From positions 56,863-120,862 of the forward strand of contig CAVYPD010000036.1 in the NCBI GenBank assembly GCA_963770275.1: 64,000 nucleotides of DNA, read 5' to 3'. Position numbers and translations under genes: made by a program. Source of the stretch: Roseiarcus sp963770275. Lineage in GTDB: Bacteria > Pseudomonadota > Alphaproteobacteria > Rhizobiales > Beijerinckiaceae. The notes under the pieces were generated by a model. The model had not been told where the DNA came from. It saw only the letters and a program-made list of their open reading frames with translations, and made no database searches. How positions within the stretch are numbered: the first letter of the stretch is position 1; the number at the start of each line of letters is the position of its first letter. This document shows positions 56,969 through 64,000 of this stretch, one piece after another.

Positions 56969-57849
56969 GTAGAACGGACGGCGGTCCGGGCGCGGGCGAA
57001 GCACGCCCGCCTCTGGCGATCCTGGCCGGCGCGGGCGCCTTTCCGCTCGAGGTCGCCGGCGAGGCTCGCCGCGCCGGTCGGGACCCGTTTCTCGTCGGGG
57101 TCGTCGGCGCGACCGATTCGGCGATCGAGGCTTACCCCCACGTGTGGGTGCGGATGGGTGAAGTCGGCAAGCTCTTCGCCGCACTGAAGGAACGCGCCAT
57201 CGCCGAAATGGTGATTATCGGCGCGATGACGAGGCCCGAACTGGCCGATCTCAGGCTCGACTGGGGCGCAGTGAGGAGGGCCGCGGGGCTCGCGCAGCTG
57301 TTTCGCCGCGGCGATAACGGGCTGCTCGCCGGTCTCGCCGCGATCATCGAGCGTGAGGGCGTTCGGGTGGTCGGCGCGCACGAAATTGCCCCCGCCTCCT
57401 GGCGGCGTTCGGCCCCATCGGCGCGCGCGCGCCGTCCGAAGAGGACGAGACAGACATTGCGTTTGGCGCGTCGCTCCTCGGAGCGCTGTCGACCTTCGAC
57501 GCGGGGCAGGGCGCCGTTGTCGCCGCTGGCCGGGTGCTGGCGATCGAGGCAGCCGAAGGCACCGACGCCATGCTTGCCCGCGTCGCGGAGATGCGCGCCA
57601 ACGGCCGGCTGCGCCTTGCCGGCCTGGCCGGGCGTCCTGGTGAAAGCGCCGAAGCGCGGGCAGGATCTTAGGCTCGACATGCCGGCGGTCGGGCCGAAGA
57701 CGATTGAAGGCGCGGTCAAGGCGCAACTGCGGGGCGTGGCGATCGCCGCGGGCCGTGTGCTCGTGCTCGAGCGCGCGCTCTGCGCCCGCAGAGCCGACGC
57801 CGCCGGCCTGTTCGTCGCCGGATTCGCGTATCCGCCCCCGGCCGGGTGA
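56965..57849 (+). CDS. lpxI: UDP-2,3-diacylglucosamine diphosphatase LpxI, two compensating frame breaks
   Basis: About 294 residues. N-terminal LAILAGAGAFPLEVAGEARR and RRGDNGLLAGLAAIIEREGV match LpxI (DUF1009). The middle, in another frame, reads LLAAFGPIGARAPSEEDETD and AGRVLAIEAAEGTDAMLARV, and the C-terminus returns to the first frame with RGQDLRLDMPAVGPKTIEGA. One missing base near 57400 and one extra near 57645 account for this; the open frame stays open in between, so a gene caller would report a wrong internal sequence. LpxI hydrolyses UDP-2,3-diacyl-GlcN to lipid X. GTG start, 4-base overlaps on both sides. Confidence 0.9.
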   Translation: MSRTDGGPGAGEARPPLAILAGAGAFPLEVAGEARRAGRDPFLVGVVGATDSAIEAYPHVWVRMGEVGKLFAALKERAIAEMVIIGAMTRPELADLRLDWGAVRRAAGLAQLFRRGDNGLLAGLAAIIEREGVRVVGAHEIAPASWRRSAPSARARRPKRTRQTLRLARRSSERCRPSTRGRAPLSPLAGCWRSRQPKAPTPCLPASRRCAPTAGCALPAWPGVLVKAPKRGQDLRLDMPAVGPKTIEGAVKAQLRGVAIAAGRVLVLERALCARRADAAGLFVAGFAYPPPAG

Positions 57850-59021
57850 ACCCATTGCGCGTGGCTCTCGTCGCGGGCGAGCACTCGGGCGACCAGCTCG
57901 GCTTCAAGCTCATGCGAGCGCTCCGCGAAGCGCGGTCGGGCGACGTCGCCTTCTCCGGCGTCGGCGGCGAGGCGATGGAGGCCGAGGGCCTCAAAAGCCT
58001 GTTTCCTATCAGCGACATCGCGGTCATGGGCATCCTGCCGGTGCTGGCCCGGCTGCCGACGCTCATCGCGCGCATCCGCAGGACCGCTGAGGCGATCATC
58101 GCCGACCGGCCCGATGTCCTCGTCATCATCGACAGCCCCGATTTCACCCACCGCGTCGCCCGCCGTGTCCGGGCGGCGCTGCCGAGATTGCCGATCGTCG
58201 ATTACGTCAGTCCCAGCGTCTGGGCCTGGCGGCCCGGCCGCGCCAAGGCGATGCTGACTTACGTCGATTGCGTGCTGGCGCTGCTGCCGTTCGAGCCTGA
58301 GGCCTACCGGCGGTTGGGCGGACCGCGTTGCGTCTATGTCGGTCATCCGCTGATCGAACGGCTCGACGAACTGCGGCCAAACGCGGACGAGGCGCGCCGT
58401 CCCGCCTCGGGGCCGCCGCTCATCGTCGTGCTTCCTGGTTCGCGCCGGTCAGAAGTCACCCGGCTCATGGCGGATTTCGGCGGCGCGCTTGCGGCGCTGC
58501 GCCAATCGGTCGGCTCGTTTTCAGTCGTCCTGCCGACGCTGCCTCATATCGAGCACGAGGTGCGGGCTTTGGCGGCGCGTTGGCCCGAGCCGCCGACTAT
58601 CGTGCTCGGCGAAGCGGCGAAATACGCAGCATTTCGCGCCGCTCACGCAAGCCTCGCTGCCTCCGGCACCGTGACGCTTGAACTTGCCCTCGCCGGCGTT
58701 CCAATGGTTGGGGCCTACAAGGTCTCGCTCGTCGAGGAGCAGCTCAAATATCTGATCAAGGTCCCCTCGATCCTGCTGCCCAACCTCATCCTCGGCGAGC
58801 GCGCGATCCCGGAAAAACTGCAGAAGGACTGCGCGCCCGCGCCGCTCGCCGCCGCGCTGGCGGAGATCGTGCGGGACGGCCCGGCGCGCTCGAGCCAACT
58901 CGAGGCGCTGTCACGGCTCGATCGGCTCATGGCGCTGCCCGACGGCGGCGCGCCCAGCGCCCACGCGGCGCGCGCCGTTCTCGAGACGATCGAAGCGGCT
59001 AACGGCCGGGTATCGGACTGA
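57846..59021 (+). CDS. lpxB: Lipid-A-disaccharide synthase
   Basis: Intact, 391 residues. GT-B type glycosyltransferase with ALVAGEHSGDQLGFKLMRAL, IIDSPDFTHRVARRVR, VDYVSPSVWAWRPGRAK, VYVGHPLIERL, VLPGSRRSEVTRLM and ASGTVTLELALAGVPMVGAYK. LpxB (EC 2.4.1.182) joins UDP-diacyl-GlcN and lipid X. Start GTG 57846 overlaps the lpxI stop by four bases. Last gene of the cluster, convergent with gltA. Confidence 0.94.
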   Translation: MNPLRVALVAGEHSGDQLGFKLMRALREARSGDVAFSGVGGEAMEAEGLKSLFPISDIAVMGILPVLARLPTLIARIRRTAEAIIADRPDVLVIIDSPDFTHRVARRVRAALPRLPIVDYVSPSVWAWRPGRAKAMLTYVDCVLALLPFEPEAYRRLGGPRCVYVGHPLIERLDELRPNADEARRPASGPPLIVVLPGSRRSEVTRLMADFGGALAALRQSVGSFSVVLPTLPHIEHEVRALAARWPEPPTIVLGEAAKYAAFRAAHASLAASGTVTLELALAGVPMVGAYKVSLVEEQLKYLIKVPSILLPNLILGERAIPEKLQKDCAPAPLAAALAEIVRDGPARSSQLEALSRLDRLMALPDGGAPSAHAARAVLETIEAANGRVSD

Positions 59022-59185
59022 CGGTCGAGACGAGCGCATGGCTGAGAGCGGCGGCCCAGCGGTGCACTTTGTTACGCGGCCCAGCGTATTCAAGGACTTG
59101 CCTGCTCTTTCGCGCGCGTCGATGACGACTGTGCGCTCAAGCCGCCATGATGAGAGCGCATAGCGATGATTTTCTGATCGATATC

Positions 59186-59205
59186 AATTAGTTGCACGAC
59201 TAATT
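59186..59205. other. 7-bp inverted repeat between convergent lpxB and gltA
   Basis: AATTAGT at 59186-59192 and ACTAATT at 59199-59205 flank TGCACG. It is embedded in an AT-rich patch (59165-59225). The low GC of the stem makes it a weak terminator; it could be a regulator half-site pair. No gene lies nearby that it would obviously control. Confidence 0.35.
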
Positions 59206-59238
59206 TAATGCGTCGCGCTTAAATCCAGGCGCTTTGTA

Positions 59239-59257
59239 CGCTTCGCCGGACGAAGCG
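59239..59257. terminator. Candidate hairpin between lpxB and gltA
   Basis: CGCTTCG at 59239-59245 and CGAAGCG at 59251-59257 form a perfect 7-bp GC-rich stem with loop CCGGA. It lies in the middle of the gap between the convergent ends of lpxB and gltA, where a bidirectional transcription stop would be expected. No T run follows, so the call is tentative. Confidence 0.4.
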
Positions 59258-59271
59258 ATCAGTGGAGGCCA

Positions 59272-59286
59272 AAAGGCGGCGCCTTT
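59272..59286 (-). terminator. Candidate terminator hairpin of gltA
   Basis: AAAGGC at 59272-59277 and GCCTTT at 59281-59286 pair around GGC, twenty bases past the gltA stop; on the minus strand this gives a GC stem ending in CCTTTT. Short stem, but the position fits an intrinsic terminator. Confidence 0.35.
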
Positions 59287-59306
59287 CGGGGCCGCGCTCC
59301 ATTGGC

Positions 59307-60647
59307 TCAGCGCTTACTCATCGGCTTATATTGGCGCAGCGCCTCGCCGGTGTAGAGCTGGCGGGGGCGACCGATCTTTTGCTCCGGATCCTGGATCATC
59401 TCCTTCCACTGGGCAATCCAGCCAACGGTGCGCGCGAGCGCGAACAAAACGGTGAACATGTCGGTTGGGAAGCCCATCGCTTTCAGCGTTATGCCGGAAT
59501 AGAAGTCGATGTTCGGATAGAGCTTCTTCTCGACGAAATAATCGTCGTGAAGCGCAATGCGCTCGAGCTCAATCGCGACGTCAAGCAGCGGATCGTCCTT
59601 GACCCCGAGCTCGTTGAGCACTTCATGCGCGGTGCTCTGCATGATCTTGGCGCGCGGATCATAGTTCTTGTAAACGCGATGGCCGAAGCCCATCAGGCGA
59701 AACGGATCGTTCTTGTCCTTCGCCTTGGCGATGTATTTGGGAATGTTCTCGACCCGCCCGATCTCGCCCAGCATCTTGAGCGCCGCCTCGTTGGCGCCGC
59801 CGTGGGCTGGACCCCAAAGGCAGGCGATGCCGGCGGCGATGCAGGCGAACGGGTTGGCGCCGGAGGATCCGGCGAGGCGCACGGTCGAGGTCGAGGCATT
59901 CTGCTCGTGGTCGGCGTGCAGGATAAAGATGCGGTCGAGCGCCCGCGCCAGGACGGCGTTGACTTTGTACTCCTCGCACGGGACCGAGAAGCACATGCGC
60001 AGGAAATTCGCCGAGTAATCGAGCTCGTTCTTCGGATAGACGAATGGCTGGCCGATTGCATATTTGAACGCCATCGCCGCGAGCGTCGGCATTTTCGCGA
60101 TCATGCGGATCGAAGCGACTTCGCGCTGCCAGGGATCGGTGATGTCGGTCGAGTCGTGATAGAAGGCGGCGAGGGCGCCGACGCACGCCACCATCACGGA
60201 CATCGGGTGCGCGTCGCGACGGAAACCGTTGAAGAAACGGTTCATCTGATCATGCACCATCGTGTGGCGCGTGACGCGATACTCGAAGTCGGCCTTCTGC
60301 GCCGTGGTCGGCAACTCGCCATACAGGAGCAGGTAGCAGGTCTCGAGGAAATCGCCGTGCTCGGCGAGCTCGTCGATTGGGTAGCCCCGGTAGAGGAGCA
60401 CGCCCTCGTCGCCGTCGATAAAGGTGATCTCGGATTCCGTGCTCGCGGTCGAGGTAAAGCCCGGGTCGTAGGTGAACATGCCCGTCTGGGCGTAGAGCTT
60501 GCCGATGTCGATCACCGACGGGCCCACGGAGCCTTTGCGGATCGGCAGTTCGACGGATTTTCCACCCACGTTGAGCGTGGCGGAGGCCGCGGCCGGCGGC
60601 TCGGCGGTTTTGTCGCTCTTGGCAAGGGTAGCGGAGGTCGGAGTCAT
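59307..60647 (-). CDS. gltA: Citrate synthase (type II)
   Basis: Intact, 446 residues. SVGPSVIDIGKLYAQTGMFT, ITFIDGDEGVLLYRGYPIDE, HADHEQNASTSTVRLAGSSG, GPAHGGANEAALKML and GFGHRVYKNYDPRA (substrate His and the catalytic Asp region) match the hexameric type II enzyme. GltA (EC 2.3.3.16) condenses acetyl-CoA with oxaloacetate. The ATG at 60645-60647 starts MTPTSATLAKSD; upstream in-frame sequence has no similarity. An A/T-rich leader precedes it. Convergent with lpxB. Confidence 0.93.
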   Translation of the reverse strand: MTPTSATLAKSDKTAEPPAAASATLNVGGKSVELPIRKGSVGPSVIDIGKLYAQTGMFTYDPGFTSTASTESEITFIDGDEGVLLYRGYPIDELAEHGDFLETCYLLLYGELPTTAQKADFEYRVTRHTMVHDQMNRFFNGFRRDAHPMSVMVACVGALAAFYHDSTDITDPWQREVASIRMIAKMPTLAAMAFKYAIGQPFVYPKNELDYSANFLRMCFSVPCEEYKVNAVLARALDRIFILHADHEQNASTSTVRLAGSSGANPFACIAAGIACLWGPAHGGANEAALKMLGEIGRVENIPKYIAKAKDKNDPFRLMGFGHRVYKNYDPRAKIMQSTAHEVLNELGVKDDPLLDVAIELERIALHDDYFVEKKLYPNIDFYSGITLKAMGFPTDMFTVLFALARTVGWIAQWKEMIQDPEQKIGRPRQLYTGEALRQYKPMSKR

Positions 60648-60753
60648 CGAGCGTCTCCCGTAAAGCTTAAAGCGCTCTTGCACTGCAATATGATTATTGC
60701 AGCGCATTACTCAAGGCAAGTCAAAACCAGGCGAGCGGCAGAACCGCAGATCG

Positions 60754-62067
60754 CTATTGCGGATTCTCGTAGCTGAACGTCTGGCTGTTCTCATCGTAGG
60801 CGAAGAGCTCGCCGTAACGGCCGAGATTGATGATCGCCCGCAACGTCCGCTCGGCATAGTCGTCGGACATATAGTCCTCCAGCTCCTCACGGAAGCGTGT
60901 CGCGGGCGCACGATGGGTCGGACGCTCGTCGAGAACACGCTTGATATGGGAGGCGAGGGGAACGTGCGCCAGCACCTGGTCGCCCATCACTTTTTTGCGT
61001 TGGTCGACGTCCATATCGACGAAGCGCTGACCGAGCGGCGTCAACTTGATATCGGCATCCTCGAATTCCGCCAAGCGCAACAATTGCAAGGTCTCACCGA
61101 GCGGGAACAATTCGTCGATTTCAAGCTGCAGCGAGTCGGCGAGATGCGGCAGGTCGGCCTTTCCGTCGTAGGGCGCAGCGGCGATTTCTTCGAGCATCCC
61201 GGCGAGCGAGTTTGTCGAAACGCGCGGCAGCGCGAGCCCAAGCCCAAGCGCCGTCGCGGCTTCGCGCGTCGCCGGCTTCGTCGGATCCGGCCGTTGCGTC
61301 ATCAGGGCGTAAATCTTGTCCACCAGGGCGCGGAAATCGTTATCCAGTCGATCGCGCGGGTGCGGAATGGTGACCGGGATCTCAGAGGCGATGCGGCCGG
61401 GATTGGACGACAGCACGAGAATGCGGTCGGCCATCAGCACCGCCTCCTCGATATTATGGGTGACCATCAGGATGGCTTTGATCGGTATGCGCCCTTCCTG
61501 CCACAGATCGAGCAGGTCGGTGCGCAAGGTTTCGGCGGTGAGCACGTCGAGCGCCGAGAACGGCTCGTCCATCAGCAGGATCGTCGGCTGCATGACGAGA
61601 GCCCGCGCGAAGCCGACGCGCTGGCGCATACCGCCCGACAGCTCCTTGGGGTAGGCGGATTCAAACCCGTCGAGGCCGATGGTGTCGATCGCTTTCAAGG
61701 CCCGCTTGCGGGTCTCATCGAGCGGCACGCCGTTGGAGCGGGGCCCGATCTCGACATTGTCGAGGACGTCGAGCCAGGGGAAAAGCGCGAAGCTCTGAAA
61801 CACCATCGCGACTTCCTTCGCCGGTCCATTGACCGGCTCGCCGCCGATCTTCACCGTGCCCTGCGTCGGTCGGGTCAGGCCGGCGATGAGCCTCAGAAGA
61901 GTCGACTTGCCGGACCCGGAGCGGCCGAGCAGCGCGACGATCTCGCCGGTCTTCAGGTGCATGGAAACGTCGCTCAGCACCGGCGCCCGCGCTTCGCCCG
62001 AACCTGTCGAGAAAACCTGGCTGACATTGTCGACGTCGAGGATCGTCGTGATGGCGGTGTCCAACAT
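60754..62067 (-). CDS. ABC transporter ATP-binding protein with AAA-associated C-terminal domain
   Basis: Intact, 437 residues. Walker A GRSGSGKST at 48-56, LSGGMRQRVGFARAL as the ABC signature, ILLMDEPFSALD as Walker B. The first 260 residues resemble SsuB/TauB/NrtD. The C-terminal 170 residues form the 'AAA-associated' domain (ELFPLGETLQLLRLAEFEDA, FREELEDYMSDDYAERTLRA) seen in NitT/TauT ATPases fused to a regulator-like part. It energises the permease gene encoded 27 bases upstream. Substrate (nitrate, sulfonate or other anion) cannot be told. Confidence 0.85.
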   Translation of the reverse strand: MLDTAITTILDVDNVSQVFSTGSGEARAPVLSDVSMHLKTGEIVALLGRSGSGKSTLLRLIAGLTRPTQGTVKIGGEPVNGPAKEVAMVFQSFALFPWLDVLDNVEIGPRSNGVPLDETRKRALKAIDTIGLDGFESAYPKELSGGMRQRVGFARALVMQPTILLMDEPFSALDVLTAETLRTDLLDLWQEGRIPIKAILMVTHNIEEAVLMADRILVLSSNPGRIASEIPVTIPHPRDRLDNDFRALVDKIYALMTQRPDPTKPATREAATALGLGLALPRVSTNSLAGMLEEIAAAPYDGKADLPHLADSLQLEIDELFPLGETLQLLRLAEFEDADIKLTPLGQRFVDMDVDQRKKVMGDQVLAHVPLASHIKRVLDERPTHRAPATRFREELEDYMSDDYAERTLRAIINLGRYGELFAYDENSQTFSYENPQ

Positions 62068-62094
62068 GGGCCGAACTCCTTATCAGCGATACGG

Positions 62095-63819
62095 TCAGAG
62101 GCGCAGCCGCCGCTCCGCGTAAGCGTAGAGCCGACGCCAGAACAGGCGGTTGAACAGCGTCACGAAGAGCGACATCATTGCGACACCGAGCACAATTCGC
62201 GGAAAGTCGCCCTTCTCGGTCGCCTCGGCAATATAAGAGCCGACGCCCTGCGCGACGACCGTGTGGTCCTTCCACTTAACATATTCGGCGACGATCGACG
62301 CGTTCCAGGAGCCCCCCGACGCGGTGATGGCGCCGGTCAAATAGTAGGGCGCAACGGCGGGAATGATCACCTGAGTCCACCAGCGCCAGCCGCGGATACG
62401 GAAGTTCGCCGCGGCTTCGCGCAAGTCGTTGGGAAAGGCCGACGCGCCGCCGATCGTGTTGAAGACGATATACCATTGTGTGCCGAAGACGATGAGGAAG
62501 CTCAACCAGATGTTCGGGTTAAGATTATAGGCGAGCACGAGGCTCACCGCCGCGCCGAACAGAAGGTTGACCGGGAAAGCGGCGAGGAATTGGGCGATCG
62601 GCTGAATTGCTTCAGCCCAGCGAGGCCTGAGGCCGATCCAGACGCTGATCGGGACCCAGACGAGGGTCGCAAGGAACATCAGCACAATGACGCGAATGAG
62701 GGTGTAGAACGTCAGAACGAAGACGCGGCCGACCTCATCCCAACTCAGTTCGGTGGCGATATAGGAGATGGTGAGCCAGGCGGCCCAGGCGGCGACCACG
62801 ACGATCGCGACGATCCAGGCGGTGTCGACGAGTCGCGAAGGCTCCTCAGAGGTCGGCTTGCGCGCCGTGAAGCCCGTGGGCAAGCGCAGCGGCAAAAGGC
62901 TTACGCCGCGCAACGCGCCGAAGACCGGGGTGACGCTGAGACGCAGCCAATGGGTGCGCTTGATCAGGTTCAAGACCCAGGAAGACTCGACGTCCTGGCT
63001 GACCGACAATTCGACGCGGAACTTGGCCGCCCAAGCGACGATCGGGCGGAACAACAACTGATCGTACAGCAGGATGACGATCCCCATCGTCAGCACCGCC
63101 GCACCGATCGCCGACCAGTTGCCCGCGTCGTTGGCCTTGGCGATGTACGAGCCCACTCCAGGCAGCGCGATGGTCGTGTTGCCGACCGTGATCGCTTCGG
63201 CGGCCACGACGAAGAACCAGCCGCCCGACATTGACATCATCGTATTCCAGATGAGGCCGGGCATCGCGAACGGCGCCTCGAGCTGCCAGAACTTCTGCCA
63301 GCCGGTCAGCCGGAAGCCTCGGGCGACTTCGTCGAGATCGCGCGGAACGGTGCGCAGTGACTGGTAGAAGGAAAAGGCCATGTTCCAGGCTTGGCTGGTG
63401 AAGATCGCGAAGATGGCCGCAAGCTCCGCGCCCATCGTGTTGCCGGGGAAGAGGTTGAGAAAGAAGGTCACGGTGAACGAGAGGAAGCCCAGGATCGGCA
63501 CCGACTGGAGGATGTCGAGGACCGGGATCAGAATCATCTCGGCGCGCCGGCTCTTGGCCGCGAGCGTGGCGTAGGTGAAGGTGAAAACGAGCGAAGCGAC
63601 GAGCGCGGCAAACATCCGCAACGTCGTTCTCAGCGCGTAGTAAGGCAGCTGCCAATAGTCGAGCGAAATCGGGCTTTCATTGGCTGAGGGCAGCGGCGCC
63701 GAAATGCCGTGGTAGCTTTTCGCGATTGCGGTGAGAATCGCCAGAATTGCGGCGAACGCGATCAGGTCCCATTGGTTCGGCAGAACCCGCCGCCCGGCGG
63801 ACGCAATGGAGTTCAACAT
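62095..63819 (-). CDS. ABC transporter permease with two fused permease domains (NitT/TauT type)
   Basis: Intact, 574 residues, about 12 membrane spans. Two BPD_transp_1 domains: the first contains DEVARGFRLTGWQKFWQLEA, and the second DLREAAANFRIRGWRWWTQV, both variants of the EAA motif that contacts the ATPase. Fusing both half-permeases in one chain is known for this AAA-associated transporter group. Start ATG 63817-63819 (MLNSIASAG). No solute-binding protein is next to it within the window. Confidence 0.85.
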   Translation of the reverse strand: MLNSIASAGRRVLPNQWDLIAFAAILAILTAIAKSYHGISAPLPSANESPISLDYWQLPYYALRTTLRMFAALVASLVFTFTYATLAAKSRRAEMILIPVLDILQSVPILGFLSFTVTFFLNLFPGNTMGAELAAIFAIFTSQAWNMAFSFYQSLRTVPRDLDEVARGFRLTGWQKFWQLEAPFAMPGLIWNTMMSMSGGWFFVVAAEAITVGNTTIALPGVGSYIAKANDAGNWSAIGAAVLTMGIVILLYDQLLFRPIVAWAAKFRVELSVSQDVESSWVLNLIKRTHWLRLSVTPVFGALRGVSLLPLRLPTGFTARKPTSEEPSRLVDTAWIVAIVVVAAWAAWLTISYIATELSWDEVGRVFVLTFYTLIRVIVLMFLATLVWVPISVWIGLRPRWAEAIQPIAQFLAAFPVNLLFGAAVSLVLAYNLNPNIWLSFLIVFGTQWYIVFNTIGGASAFPNDLREAAANFRIRGWRWWTQVIIPAVAPYYLTGAITASGGSWNASIVAEYVKWKDHTVVAQGVGSYIAEATEKGDFPRIVLGVAMMSLFVTLFNRLFWRRLYAYAERRLRL

Positions 63820-64000
63820 GGGCGAATTCCGGCTGGCGCGTGTCGGGGAGCTACACTCAGAAGCGGCCAGACGGACGCGAAAAAGGTCAAACACGGTTGC
63901 CGCTTTGAAGGCAATCGGAATTTGCGCCGCGCGGTCCAGTCGACCCCGGCCAAGCGTTGATGGGCGGGTGCGACAGTATGACGACAGCCCCGCGGCGCGC
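63820..64000. other. Right edge, no gene recognised
   Basis: The last 181 bases contain the leader of the permease operon and run to the edge. No ribosome-binding site or coding frame is convincing, and no second promoter element is evident. Confidence 0.4.

Noticed and set aside
56047..58346. Long minus-strand frames (over 400 and 600 codons)
   Set aside because: They lie antisense to fabZ, lpxA, lpxI and lpxB, which are well supported. No ribosome-binding site or protein similarity.
60697..63234. An 845-codon open frame on the plus strand
   Set aside because: It is antisense to the ABC ATPase and permease genes, whose motifs are unambiguous. Its sequence is Arg/Asp/Gln-rich, typical of an antisense frame of GC-rich coding DNA.
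1..64000. tRNA, rRNA, riboswitch or insertion sequence
   Set aside because: I looked for conserved T-loop sequence (GGTTCRAATCC), typical rRNA stretches, transposase motifs and long terminal repeats, and saw none. A covariance-model search would be the decisive test.

Overview
The window looks like chromosomal DNA of an alphaproteobacterium, most likely order Hyphomicrobiales (possibly Beijerinckiaceae or Methylocystaceae; that family guess is weak). The evidence is high GC with strong third-position GC, the cell-cycle kinase CckA, a DksA whose cysteine pattern is the alphaproteobacterial one, OpgGH osmoregulated-glucan genes, small proteins such as DUF3126 and DUF3775, and an alphaproteobacterial order of lipid A and envelope genes. 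I see no rRNA, tRNA, CRISPR array, prophage or insertion sequence. The content is mainly core and metabolic genes with a few accessory islands.

Layout. 0-12 kb: an SDR dehydrogenase, an EamA transporter, a GFA protein, a DUF502 protein, two c-type cytochromes, a beta-carbonic anhydrase, a DUF3616 protein, the YcjX/YcjF pair and SixA. 12-20 kb: a MoxR-type ATPase and its probable VWA (CoxE-like) partner, separated by cckA, a FliO-like protein, dksA and a universal stress protein. 20-33 kb: a MarR regulator facing a cupin gene across a clear two-site operator, 8-oxoguanine deaminase, an orphan amide/amino-acid binding protein, TauE/LysE/COG4280 membrane proteins, a cyclase-family hydrolase, cytochrome b561, cysE, DUF3126, gamma-carbonic anhydrase and a PilZ protein. 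33-39 kb: opgH and opgG, then glmU. 39-45 kb: a secreted repeat protein, a remnant of a RoxA-like cytochrome, oleate hydratase and a copper-handling cluster (outer-membrane-like protein, CopC, PCu(A)C, CopD, plus a DUF2946 protein). 46-59 kb: DUF502, then frr-uppS-cdsA-dxr-rseP-bamA-lpxD-fabZ-lpxA-lpxI-lpxB, a tightly packed cluster for ribosome recycling, isoprenoid and phospholipid precursors, outer-membrane assembly and lipid A. 59-64 kb: gltA and a nitrate/sulfonate-type ABC transporter.

The most striking property is technical. More than half of the genes, including essential ones (frr, cdsA, dxr, rseP, bamA, lpxA), are interrupted by single-base insertions or, less often, deletions. Protein similarity continues across each break in a neighbouring frame, usually next to a short homopolymer or dinucleotide run. 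This is best explained by uncorrected sequencing or consensus errors, not by gene decay. I annotated each such gene over its full reconstructed span and state where the frame breaks. Coordinates of breaks are approximate to about 15 bases. I found no convincing new multi-gene system. The items most worth a second look are the MarR/cupin operator, the AT-rich repeat-palindrome at 46.02 kb, the internally duplicated DUF3126 protein, and the oleate hydratase plus cytochrome remnant.
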